Assembly: GCA_937951395.1 (NCBI GenBank)
Contig: CALFBV010000019.1
Location: forward strand, 1 to 5,256
From: an uncultured Rubritalea sp.
GTDB lineage: Bacteria > Verrucomicrobiota > Verrucomicrobiia > Verrucomicrobiales > Akkermansiaceae
DNA length: 5,256 nt
Direction: 5' to 3'
Positions 1 to 5,256 of the stretch are shown here, piece by piece. A model generated the notes under the pieces. It was not told the DNA's origin. It saw only the letters and a list, made by a program, of their open reading frames with translations, and ran no database searches. Position 1 is the stretch's first letter. The number at the start of each line of letters is the position of its first letter. A program made the translations under genes and the position numbers.

Positions 1-227
1 ATGAGCTCTTGCTTTTTGACATTCACAGCATCTAGTGGGCGGCTAGTACTACGCTTACGCCTCGTTTTCACCTCTACAAAACTCAATGTATTACCATCTC
101 GCGCGATGATATCAACTTCACCACCGTTTGGACCGCGGAAATTTGTGTAGAGGATTTTCCTACCACTACAATAGAGCCTTAAACGCGCCATCTTTTCGCC
201 GACCTCACCTATTTTGATATGCCCCAC
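1..227 (-). CDS. YraN/UPF0102 family protein, C-terminus cut by window edge
   Basis: Translating the minus strand gives 75 codons open to the left edge. Near the start is the family's G-E-x-G-E-K-x-A block (residues 7-13). It is followed by G-G-E-V-D-I-I-A-R-D (35-44) and F-V-E-V-K-T-R (50-56). E37, D39, E52 and K54 form the E-x-D...E-x-K pattern of a PD-(D/E)XK nuclease-like fold, which is typical of UPF0102. The molecular role of the family is poorly known; a nuclease or DNA-processing role is inferred from the fold. Family members are usually about 115-130 residues, so roughly 45 are missing. I chose GTG at 227-225 because it begins just before the conserved G-E block and has AGGGTGAG a few bases upstream. 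A TTG at 272-270, overlapping the end of rnhB, is the alternative; the first ATG lies past the conserved block. It follows rnhB by 25 bases, a common pairing in bacteria. Confidence 0.88.
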   Translation of the reverse strand, partial: MGHIKIGEVGEKMARLRLYCSGRKILYTNFRGPNGGEVDIIARDGNTLSFVEVKTRRKRSTSRPLDAVNVKKQEL

Positions 228-252
228 TTTCTCACCCTGCTTATTACTCAGC

Positions 253-873
253 CTATAAGGAGAGTTTAGCAACGGGTGCAAACGATTGACGATGTATCTT
301 AGTAGGGCCATGGAGCTGGAGGGCTTCGAGATGGAATTTAGTTCCATATCCTTTGTGTCTTTCAAACCCATACTCGGGGAATTCCTCTGCATACTCCAGC
401 ATTTTCCGATCTCGGGTGACTTTGGCGATGATACTGGCTGCGGCTATGCTGAGACTTTTTCCATCACCTTTCACGATGCCTTCTGATGGGAATGGGAAAT
501 TGCTCACTGGTAAACCATCGATCAGACAATAGATTTTATCGTCATCTAGCTGCGCTACCGCTCTCGCCATTGCCGCGTGGGTAGCCTTAAGGATGTTGAT
601 GCTATCTATCTCCTTTGCCTCGGCGAAACTATGTGCCCAACGAATGCGCTTATCTGCAATAATATCTTCGTAGATCAGTTCACGTTTTTTCTCACTGAGC
701 TTCTTAGAATCATCCAAAAGATCGTGACTGTAGCCTTTCGGTAAGATCACCGCTGCAGCTGAGACTGGGCCAGCTAGCGGCCCCCTACCGGCTTCATCGA
801 TACCTACAATGTGAGCAAAACTAGCCGCATCACCACGCTTAATCACAGCTTTCTCATAAGATAAATCGGGCAT
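253..873 (-). CDS. rnhB: Ribonuclease HII
   Basis: This 206-residue cytoplasmic endonuclease cuts the RNA strand of RNA-DNA hybrids and starts removal of ribonucleotides misincorporated into DNA. The N-terminal family block I-D-E-A-G-R-G-P-L-A-G-P-V covers residues 25-37. The metal-binding DEDD set is visible: D26, E27, D119 (in L-I-D-G) and D137 (in V-K-G-D-G-K), with the 119-137 spacing seen in E. coli. Also present are D-S-K-K-L (55-59), I-A-A-A-S-I-I-A-K-V-T-R-D (143-155), G-Y-G-T (175-178) and the C-terminal H-R-x-S-F-x-P (194-200). Length is normal and nothing is missing. The ATG at 873 is the natural start, about 25 residues before the first catalytic Asp; its leader has no clear Shine-Dalgarno sequence. 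It sits 22 bases after the NAD kinase stop and 25 before the YraN gene, suggesting one transcript. Confidence 0.97.
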   Translation of the reverse strand: MPDLSYEKAVIKRGDAASFAHIVGIDEAGRGPLAGPVSAAAVILPKGYSHDLLDDSKKLSEKKRELIYEDIIADKRIRWAHSFAEAKEIDSINILKATHAAMARAVAQLDDDKIYCLIDGLPVSNFPFPSEGIVKGDGKSLSIAAASIIAKVTRDRKMLEYAEEFPEYGFERHKGYGTKFHLEALQLHGPTKIHRQSFAPVAKLSL

Positions 874-895
874 CGTCTAATTTCTATCTAATCAA

Positions 896-1756
896 TTACC
901 CCCAATGAAGCTTCTGCCTGAGGGTGGAGAAAAAGGATCTTCCTTCTAGGCGGATCATGTTCAGACGGTGATCTGCCTTCTCAACAATGATTTTTCCACC
1001 GTGGAGCACCTCTACTGGATTACGCCCATCCGAGCTGAACAGTGTAGGAGCTTCCGAGTCATCTACCGATGTCAGCTCCACCACTGAACTATCTGTTAGA
1101 ACCAGAGAACGGTTACTTAGGCTGTGTGGACAAATAGGCGTGATGACAAAGTTCTGCGCATTTGGTGAGAGCAATGGCCCACCTGCCGCGAGCGAGTATG
1201 CCGTAGAGCCTGTGGGTGTGGCGACAATAAGTCCGTCTGCTCGGTAATGATTGAGCAGGTCGCCATCGATGTAAGCATCCATCGCGACAATTCTGCCGGT
1301 CTGACCACGAGTGAGGGTGATTTCATTGACTGCAGAATATTCGGTTGAAGAGCCATCGGCATGCTTCACAGTCGCCTTCAGAAGCATCCGTGGGACTACA
1401 AGGTGCTCACCTGCCGCCAGAGCCGCTACGAGGAGCTCCATCTCTGTATCCTTACAGCTAGTAAGAAACCCTAGATGCCCTAGGTTAACTCCTGCAACGG
1501 CGACGTCAGTAGGCCCCAGTCTGTGAGCTGCATCGAGAATAGTGCCATCACCACCTAGCACGATGACTACATCACACTTTTTGGCTAAACCTGTCGCCGG
1601 GAGCTCGGGAATACTTCTGTTAGAGAGATCGAGTTTAGCAACAGTTTCATCTTCAACAATGGTATCTAGCTTGTGAGATTTTAAAATATCGATCAACTTT
1701 AACAATGCAGAGCGCGCCCCGTCCTTGAAAGGGTTCGCGATGATACCAATTTTCAT
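896..1756 (-). CDS. nadK: NAD kinase (ATP-NAD kinase)
   Basis: NAD kinase phosphorylates NAD+ to NADP+ using ATP (or polyphosphate in some members) and is the only route to NADP in most bacteria; it acts in the cytoplasm. In this 286-residue protein the hallmark G-G-D-G-T is at 68-72, with D70 the expected catalytic residue, followed by N-L-G-x-L-G-F-L (91-98). The N-E motif lies at 144-145. The long conserved strand-loop with D-G-L-I-V-A-T-P-T-G-S-T-A-Y is at 174-187, followed by A-A-G-G-P (190-194). I-T-P-I-C-P-H-S-L-S (205-214) is also typical. Length and domain order are standard. The start M-K-I-G-I-I-A-N-P is characteristic of the family. The leader carries GAGG only two bases before ATG, an unusually close Shine-Dalgarno. 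It follows the HtrA-like gene by 18 bases and precedes rnhB by 22. Confidence 0.97.
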   Translation of the reverse strand: MKIGIIANPFKDGARSALLKLIDILKSHKLDTIVEDETVAKLDLSNRSIPELPATGLAKKCDVVIVLGGDGTILDAAHRLGPTDVAVAGVNLGHLGFLTSCKDTEMELLVAALAAGEHLVVPRMLLKATVKHADGSSTEYSAVNEITLTRGQTGRIVAMDAYIDGDLLNHYRADGLIVATPTGSTAYSLAAGGPLLSPNAQNFVITPICPHSLSNRSLVLTDSSVVELTSVDDSEAPTLFSSDGRNPVEVLHGGKIIVEKADHRLNMIRLEGRSFFSTLRQKLHWG

Positions 1757-1774
1757 AGCCTCAGGAAGTAGTGA

Positions 1775-2662
1775 TTATTTGTAGAGCGGGTTCACCTCAG
1801 GAATGACGCTCAGATTCATCAGCTTAGTGCCTCTGAGTATTTTAAACTCAGTAGGACTTCCAGCCTGAAGATAGTAAAAGGCATTTACTACTGCTGGGTA
1901 ATCAGCCACTTTCTTACCACCGATGGATAACACAACGTCATCTTTAAGAAGTCCTGCATCTCTAGCTGGAGTGCCTGGGCGGACACTGATGATTACTGGC
2001 GCGTCGTTGAGGTGATCCATGCTAACTCCAATCCAGCATGGCTTGAAAGTTCCCACTCCTTTTTTGACGAATCGCTTCACATTCGTGAGCACTTCGACAG
2101 GTAGCGCGAACATGGTTTTATCACTACTGTCTTTTTGAAAGACAAATGCTACTAGCTCATCTTTAGAATTAAGCACTGGAGTCCCCGCTCTCTGCAGACC
2201 TAAGGGATGATTGATCCTAACAAATGTTAGAGGTAAGATTTTTCCCTTGTGACGTCTCACGTGACTGACTACACGACTGACTTCATTCCTTTTCACTATA
2301 TTTGTGATCACTGCATCGCCTGGCTCAAGAGTGGTACTATCACCTATCATTGACACAACTCCTACACCATCACGCTCAGCTTCTGGTAGTTCCAGAATAG
2401 TGATTCTGCTAACAGGATCATGGATGATTAGCTTGAGAGCCAGATCTTCGCCTTTAGCATTTTTCACCGTGGCTTTAGTAGGGTCAGCACCTACGAGGGC
2501 AATCGTAACGAGAGTTCCATTATCGTCCATTAGGGTGCCTTCAGCCTCGTAAGTCTTGCCGCCTTCTGCGACTGAGGAGAAACTCAAAGTCTTGGATTGG
2601 CTATAAGCTAATAAAGAGCTGAAGAGGGTGAAAAATAATACGGAAAACCAAGTTTTTAACAT
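1775..2662 (-). CDS. Secreted HtrA/DegS-like pseudoprotease with PDZ domain
   Basis: The 295-residue protein starts with a probable signal peptide (hydrophobic 5-19, possible cleavage after A19-Y20-S21), so it should act in the periplasm. Residues about 40-200 follow the layout of a trypsin-like HtrA domain, and about 209-288 form a PDZ domain (W-I-G-V at 210-213, P-G-T-P-A-R-D-A-G-L at 229-238, D-D-V-V-L-S-I-G-G-K at 241-250). The three catalytic positions appear replaced. In T-I-A-L-V (53-57), L56 stands where T-N-A-H-V has His. In S-R-I-T-I-L (85-90), R86 stands where D-L-A-V-L has Asp. In Q-R-A-G-T-P-V (157-163), A159 stands where G-N-S-G-G-P-L has Ser. Proteolysis is therefore unlikely; peptide or protein binding through the PDZ domain is the inferred role. 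It follows the anti-sigma candidate by 85 bases and precedes nadK by 18. No clear Shine-Dalgarno precedes the ATG. The alignment was made by eye. Confidence 0.82.
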   Translation of the reverse strand: MLKTWFSVLFFTLFSSLLAYSQSKTLSFSSVAEGGKTYEAEGTLMDDNGTLVTIALVGADPTKATVKNAKGEDLALKLIIHDPVSRITILELPEAERDGVGVVSMIGDSTTLEPGDAVITNIVKRNEVSRVVSHVRRHKGKILPLTFVRINHPLGLQRAGTPVLNSKDELVAFVFQKDSSDKTMFALPVEVLTNVKRFVKKGVGTFKPCWIGVSMDHLNDAPVIISVRPGTPARDAGLLKDDVVLSIGGKKVADYPAVVNAFYYLQAGSPTEFKILRGTKLMNLSVIPEVNPLYK

Positions 2663-2676
2663 GATTGAGTTTTAAA

Positions 2677-2697
2677 TTGAATCACTTAGTAATTCAA
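2677..2697. promoter_or_regulatory. 21-bp near-perfect palindrome, candidate operator
   Basis: In the 85-base gap upstream of the HtrA-like gene, outer arms TTGAAT and ATTCAA and inner arms ACT and AGT flank a single central base. Nine of ten position pairs are complementary. It overlaps a weak sigma-70-like arrangement on the minus strand: TTGAAT at 2697-2692, a 17-base spacer, then TAAAAC at 2674-2669. That would start transcription very near the ATG at 2662. No U-run follows, so it is not an intrinsic terminator. A dimeric regulator site is the best guess; an RNA hairpin in the leader is possible. Confidence 0.35.
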
Positions 2698-2747
2698 GCA
2701 CAAAGCGCAAAAAGCTCCAAGAGTGCTTAGAAATTCAGAGTTTTAGT

Positions 2748-3188
2748 CTAGAAAATTCTTTCTTCTGCAGAGAACGCAGGAGCAGAACCTGAAAAGTCTA
2801 CTGGATGAGAGAATACCATACTCACTGGCATGATCTCTCCCTCTGCTACATGCTCAATAGAGACCGCAGGAATAGCATTCTCTTTGGGTGCGATCATCTC
2901 AGACCCAATGGTAGCTACAGTTGCCGCATCTGTTGTCTGACCTGGGAGAACATTAAATACTAGTGCAACAGCAGCGTAGGCAGCCCCGGCACCGATCACC
3001 CAGCGCATTACGCCAAACTCTGAGAACCATGCCTTGGCACGCTCTAAGAGAAGCCCCCTCGCTGATGTCTTGAGCATTTCAGAACGCTGACGTTGCTGAA
3101 ATTCCACGAGAAAATCATCAAAGTAACCTTCTTCTGGTTGCTCGTATTTCTTGAGGCTGAGGAGGTCTTGTATTTCTTTGTCTGTCAT
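2748..3188 (-). CDS. Putative membrane anti-sigma factor
   Basis: This 146-residue protein has a charged, cytoplasmic-looking N-terminus (1-60), one membrane segment (about 61-82, from M-R-W-V-I-G to N-V-L-P-G) and a C-terminal tail of about 64 residues expected outside the membrane. That is the layout of a single-pass anti-sigma factor. Its gene starts 23 bases after the ECF sigma gene, the usual place for the sigma factor's inhibitor. The N-terminus contains L-K-K-Y-E-Q-P-E-E-G-Y-F-D-D-F (12-26) and F-Q-Q-R-Q-R (30-35), a pattern I associate, from memory only, with proteins next to sigma factors in Verrucomicrobia. There is no H-x3-C-x2-C motif and no cysteine at all, so it is not a classical zinc-binding anti-sigma factor. 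It ends in E-E-R-I-F. The function is inferred from topology and position; a small membrane protein of another role is not excluded. The ATG has only a weak A-rich leader. Confidence 0.68.
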   Translation of the reverse strand: MTDKEIQDLLSLKKYEQPEEGYFDDFLVEFQQRQRSEMLKTSARGLLLERAKAWFSEFGVMRWVIGAGAAYAAVALVFNVLPGQTTDAATVATIGSEMIAPKENAIPAVSIEHVAEGEIMPVSMVFSHPVDFSGSAPAFSAEERIF

Positions 3189-3211
3189 GATCTTTGTTTA
3201 TTAAATTTTTC

Positions 3212-3919
3212 TTAACTTTGTCTCTCGCTACCTTGAAATTCAGTTAGATATCCTCTGAGTTGCTGGTGAGCATAGAAAAGTCTGGAGCGTACTGTACCCT
3301 CAGATATTCCTAATATGCTACCGATCTCTGCATGTGCCATACCTTGGATATCAAACATGGTAACTACCGCTCTATGGTCTTCTGACAACGTCATCATCGC
3401 TTTGTTCAATTTTTTTTGAAGTTCGTTGATATTTATCTGTCTTCTGGGGTTCGCTCGGTGGCTAGCATCGACAAATGCAGGGTCATTCTGAATACCCGTA
3501 TCGATGTCATCAAGGCTGGATGCTACTCTACGCTTGCGCTTCTTGAGGAAATTCAAGGTCATATTCGTAGCGATGGAATAAATCCAGGTATAAAACATGG
3601 AATTCCCACGAAACTTGCTCACTGAGCGGTATGCCTTAGCGAATACATCTTGCAGGAGATCATGCGTATCGTCCTTATTCGATGTCATGTGATAGACTAG
3701 CCCGTAGAGCTTCTGGCTGTATTTCATGACTAGTTCATCAAACGCCTTCGTATCACCCTGCTGCGCGAGCTGCACGAGGCGTAAGTCAGGGTCTACACGT
3801 GAACGGGAACCTGCTTTGGGTTGAGCTCTTTCTTCCATAGGAGTGATTGATTTTACTACTGATTGTTTATCTTCAACAGCGTCCGCAGAACCTAGAGCAT
3901 TGATCAAGATGCTAGTCAT
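3212..3919 (-). CDS. ECF-type RNA polymerase sigma factor (RpoE-like)
   Basis: This sigma-70 family protein of the extracytoplasmic-function type directs RNA polymerase to a specific promoter set. In the 235 residues, region 2 spans about 48-130: G-D-T-K-A-F-D-E-L-V (55-64), D-D-T-H-D-L-L-Q-D-V-F (83-93) and F-R-G-N-S-M-F-Y-T-W-I-Y-S-I-A-T-N (103-119). A charged linker follows. Region 4 spans about 175-225, with L-S-E-D-H-R-A-V (178-185) and the DNA-binding helix I-S-E-G-T-V-R-S-R-L (205-214). Regions 1 and 3 are absent, as expected for ECF factors. An N-terminal extension of about 45 residues without recognised motifs precedes region 2; M28 (3838) is an alternative start, but neither ATG has a Shine-Dalgarno. 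The partner inhibitor is probably the next gene downstream. An ECF-like promoter just upstream suggests autoregulation. Confidence 0.95.
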   Translation of the reverse strand: MTSILINALGSADAVEDKQSVVKSITPMEERAQPKAGSRSRVDPDLRLVQLAQQGDTKAFDELVMKYSQKLYGLVYHMTSNKDDTHDLLQDVFAKAYRSVSKFRGNSMFYTWIYSIATNMTLNFLKKRKRRVASSLDDIDTGIQNDPAFVDASHRANPRRQININELQKKLNKAMMTLSEDHRAVVTMFDIQGMAHAEIGSILGISEGTVRSRLFYAHQQLRGYLTEFQGSERQS

Positions 3920-3932
3920 ATTACTTTTGGTT

Positions 3933-3960
3933 TAAGACAGGTATACCATGAATGCGTTCA
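3933..3960 (-). promoter_or_regulatory. Candidate ECF-type autoregulatory promoter
   Basis: On the minus strand, TGAAC (3960-3956) is followed after a 17-base spacer by GTCTTA (3938-3933). The AAC...GTC pairing resembles promoters read by RpoE-like ECF factors, which usually control their own gene. The site ends 13 bases before the sigma gene's ATG, giving a very short leader. The spacer holds an 8-bp palindrome GGTATACC (3940-3947). The assignment is by eye, from one instance only. Confidence 0.4.
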
Positions 3961-3996
3961 AAAATCATTTGCTTTTTCTAAAAATCGGCATTCCTC

Positions 3997-4036
3997 AAAT
4001 AAACAAAAAGCCCACAAGAGCAGGCTCTGTGGGCTT
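3997..4036 (-). terminator. Intrinsic terminator after the coiled-coil gene
   Basis: A GC-rich hairpin has 9-bp arms AAGCCCACA (4009-4017) and TGTGGGCTT (4028-4036), with a further GAG/CTC inner stem. On the minus strand it is followed by TTTTTGTTTATTT (4009-3997). It begins 26 bases after the stop codon at 4063. It separates the right-hand pair of genes from the sigma factor gene, which must then have its own promoter. On the plus strand the following bases are not a clear T-run. Confidence 0.85.
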
Positions 4037-4062
4037 AGAAATATATTTTGAAGAAGAGTAGA

Positions 4063-4872
4063 CTACTTAGTAATCGGCTTACTCAGGATGACACGGTCTC
4101 CTGGTCTAATTCTCATTCCTGAAGCTATGCTCTTGTAGTCGATGTTAGCTAGGACTCTAGCACCTTCATCTTCTATCGCGTTGATAGTAAGTCTTCCGAT
4201 GTGCTTGTTGCCGCGGATCACTACAAGCTTAGATTCCTGCTTAATGATGGCATCTGAGTGCGGCTTAACCACTACGAATCCCCACTCATTATCCACAGCA
4301 GTGATGAGTGATGATACTTTGTTAGCTGCCAGATTCTTGCGGCGCTTCTCTTGAGCTGCTCTGAAATCAGCAAGAACACCTTGGTTAGCCTTCACAGCAC
4401 TATCAAAGATACCGACTTCTTCTTGAATAGCTGTGTTATTCTTGAAGAGTTCCTTTTTCTCGTCTTCGAGATTAGTAACAGCTTCTGCAACCCCATCTAA
4501 CTGAATATCCTCACCTTCAAACCCCTTCTTAAGAGCTTCCATCGCCGCATTAATTTTATCTTTCTCAACAACAAGCTCTTCCAGACCTTCATCTAGACTA
4601 GCGCTGAGCTTGTTATTATCTCTAACGTCCTTCTCTCTGATGTCTTTATCAGCGATAAGCCCATTGTATTGGGATTTAGCCTCAGCGCTGAGACTAGCTT
4701 CATCAGTAAATTCAGTCACTTTAGAAACGAGATCTCTTTTCTTACGGCTTACCTCGGCTTCTTTAGCCTTAGTGAGGTCGAGCTGCTCCTGATGCTTATC
4801 AATGTTCATCTTTGATAGGCCAGCGGCACCACCAATAGCAACTAAAGCGAGTATATATAGTATAAGTTTCAT
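4063..4872 (-). CDS. N-terminally anchored coiled-coil protein with WGFV-type C-terminal domain
   Basis: I do not recognise a named family for this 269-residue protein. Residues 3-19 are hydrophobic and form a signal anchor or signal peptide, with no cysteine for a lipoprotein. Residues about 27-182 are rich in K, E, D and A with spaced L/I/V, and very probably form one or two long coiled coils broken near G118-G127. Residues about 185-266 look like a small beta-rich domain: V-D-N-E-W-G-F-V-V-V (193-202), K-L-V-V-I-R-G (215-221) and R-P-G-D-R-V-I-L (257-264). The same domain appears in the next gene upstream, 38 bases away. The topology suggests an envelope protein with the coiled coil and C-terminal domain outside the inner membrane. 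A structural or adaptor role is possible but not shown. The ATG is preceded by an A-rich leader without Shine-Dalgarno. Confidence 0.85.
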   Translation of the reverse strand: MKLILYILALVAIGGAAGLSKMNIDKHQEQLDLTKAKEAEVSRKKRDLVSKVTEFTDEASLSAEAKSQYNGLIADKDIREKDVRDNNKLSASLDEGLEELVVEKDKINAAMEALKKGFEGEDIQLDGVAEAVTNLEDEKKELFKNNTAIQEEVGIFDSAVKANQGVLADFRAAQEKRRKNLAANKVSSLITAVDNEWGFVVVKPHSDAIIKQESKLVVIRGNKHIGRLTINAIEDEGARVLANIDYKSIASGMRIRPGDRVILSKPITK

Positions 4873-4910
4873 GTTCTTTTAAATGTTGTGTTTATGTTGG
4901 CAATTAGGAC

Positions 4911-5256
4911 TTAGTTAGCTGTCATCTTCTTAGCGTCAGCCGCAGGAGCAGGAGCATCCGCCACTACTTTATCACCAGCTCTGAGAGACACATCAGCGCT
5001 TACAGTTTCTCTGAGAATGTCAGCTGCTGCTCTATTTGGCTCTACAGTGGTTACTTTAAGCTTAGCTACTACTTCTTCTCCTCTTACTACATTAAGAGTA
5101 GATCCTGGCACTACACCTTGCACATCACCACCGTTGAGTGTGACGAATCCCCATGATGAGTATACAGTCTTGATTGTTGTATTCAGGTCAGGCAAAGACT
5201 TACCAGAAGTCTCATATTCCACACGTTTTTCGTTCACTGCGATGGCTTCCTCAGTA
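4911..5256 (-). CDS. Partial protein with WGFV-type C-terminal domain, N-terminus beyond the window
   Basis: The frame is open to the right edge, so only the last 114 residues are visible. A GTG at 5237-5235 could serve as a start, but the frame continues upstream of it (T-E-E-A-I-A) and the charged lead-in looks like the end of a longer helical region, so a truncated gene is more likely. Visible residues 28-101 align without gaps through W-G-F-V (35-38) to L-N-V-V-R-G, and with a two-residue gap up to R-A-G-D-K-V-V, with the C-terminal domain of the next gene. A low-complexity A-P-A-P-A-A tail and K-K-M-T-A-N finish the protein. The function is unknown. It is probably co-transcribed with the coiled-coil gene 38 bases downstream and ends at the same terminator. 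Confidence 0.8.
   Translation of the reverse strand, partial: TEEAIAVNEKRVEYETSGKSLPDLNTTIKTVYSSWGFVTLNGGDVQGVVPGSTLNVVRGEEVVAKLKVTTVEPNRAAADILRETVSADVSLRAGDKVVADAPAPAADAKKMTAN

Noticed and set aside
286..486. Plus-strand open frame of 66 codons
   Set aside because: It lies wholly antisense to rnhB, whose motifs are unambiguous, and its translation shows no recognisable domain.
987..1526. Plus- and minus-strand open frames inside nadK
   Set aside because: They overlap conserved NAD kinase motifs in other frames and have low-complexity, motif-free translations.
2304..2552. Plus-strand frame of 82 codons antisense to the HtrA-like gene
   Set aside because: It is rich in S, R and T, as expected for a shadow frame, and has no independent support.
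2696..2728. Inverted repeat AAGCAC...GTGCTT around a 21-base loop, considered as an attenuator or terminator
   Set aside because: Six-base arms with such a long loop and no U-run are within chance expectation; it also overlaps the better palindrome.
4142..4792. Plus-strand frames of 60-70 codons antisense to the coiled-coil gene
   Set aside because: They are leucine/serine-rich shadows of a biased coiled-coil coding sequence.
4938..4965. Short GCAGGA repeat near the end of the rightmost gene
   Set aside because: It only encodes an A-P-A-P tail; two copies are not a meaningful repeat array.
5235..5237. GTG as the true start of the rightmost gene
   Set aside because: The frame stays open to the window edge and the sequence before it looks coding, so the gene is more likely cut off; it cannot be excluded.

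Overview
All eight recognisable genes lie on the minus strand, so the window is read from right (position 5256) to left (position 1). The best guess for the source is a bacterium of the Verrucomicrobia/PVC group. This rests on the style of the sigma/anti-sigma pair, the A-rich leaders with few Shine-Dalgarno sites, and moderate GC. It is inference, because no marker gene is present. No tRNA, rRNA, insertion sequence, phage gene or CRISPR array was seen. No gene-free stretch exceeds about 145 bases.

Right block (4063-5256): two adjacent genes for envelope-type proteins of unknown function. The first runs off the right edge. The second is an N-terminally anchored coiled-coil protein. Their C-terminal domains can be aligned by eye around a shared W-G-F-V motif, so they look like paralogues. 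A hairpin followed by a U-rich run on the minus strand closes this block at about 4036-3997.

Middle block (1775-3960): an ECF-type RNA polymerase sigma factor, a single-pass membrane protein placed and shaped like its anti-sigma factor, and a secreted HtrA/DegS-like protein with a PDZ domain. The order resembles rpoE-rseA or algU-mucA...mucD envelope stress loci. Here, however, the protease-like protein appears to have lost all three catalytic residues, the anti-sigma candidate has no zinc-binding motif, and that candidate ends in a hydrophobic R-I-F tail of the kind PDZ domains can bind. An ECF-like promoter precedes the sigma gene, and a 21-bp near-perfect palindrome lies upstream of the HtrA-like gene.

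Left block (1-1756): housekeeping genes closely spaced behind the HtrA-like gene: NAD kinase, ribonuclease HII and a YraN/UPF0102 protein cut by the left edge. Gaps of 18-25 bases suggest that they are co-transcribed with the HtrA-like gene. The most interesting reading of the window is a possible non-proteolytic envelope-sensing module, sigma + anti-sigma + catalytically dead HtrA, placed directly upstream of core metabolism and genome-maintenance genes.
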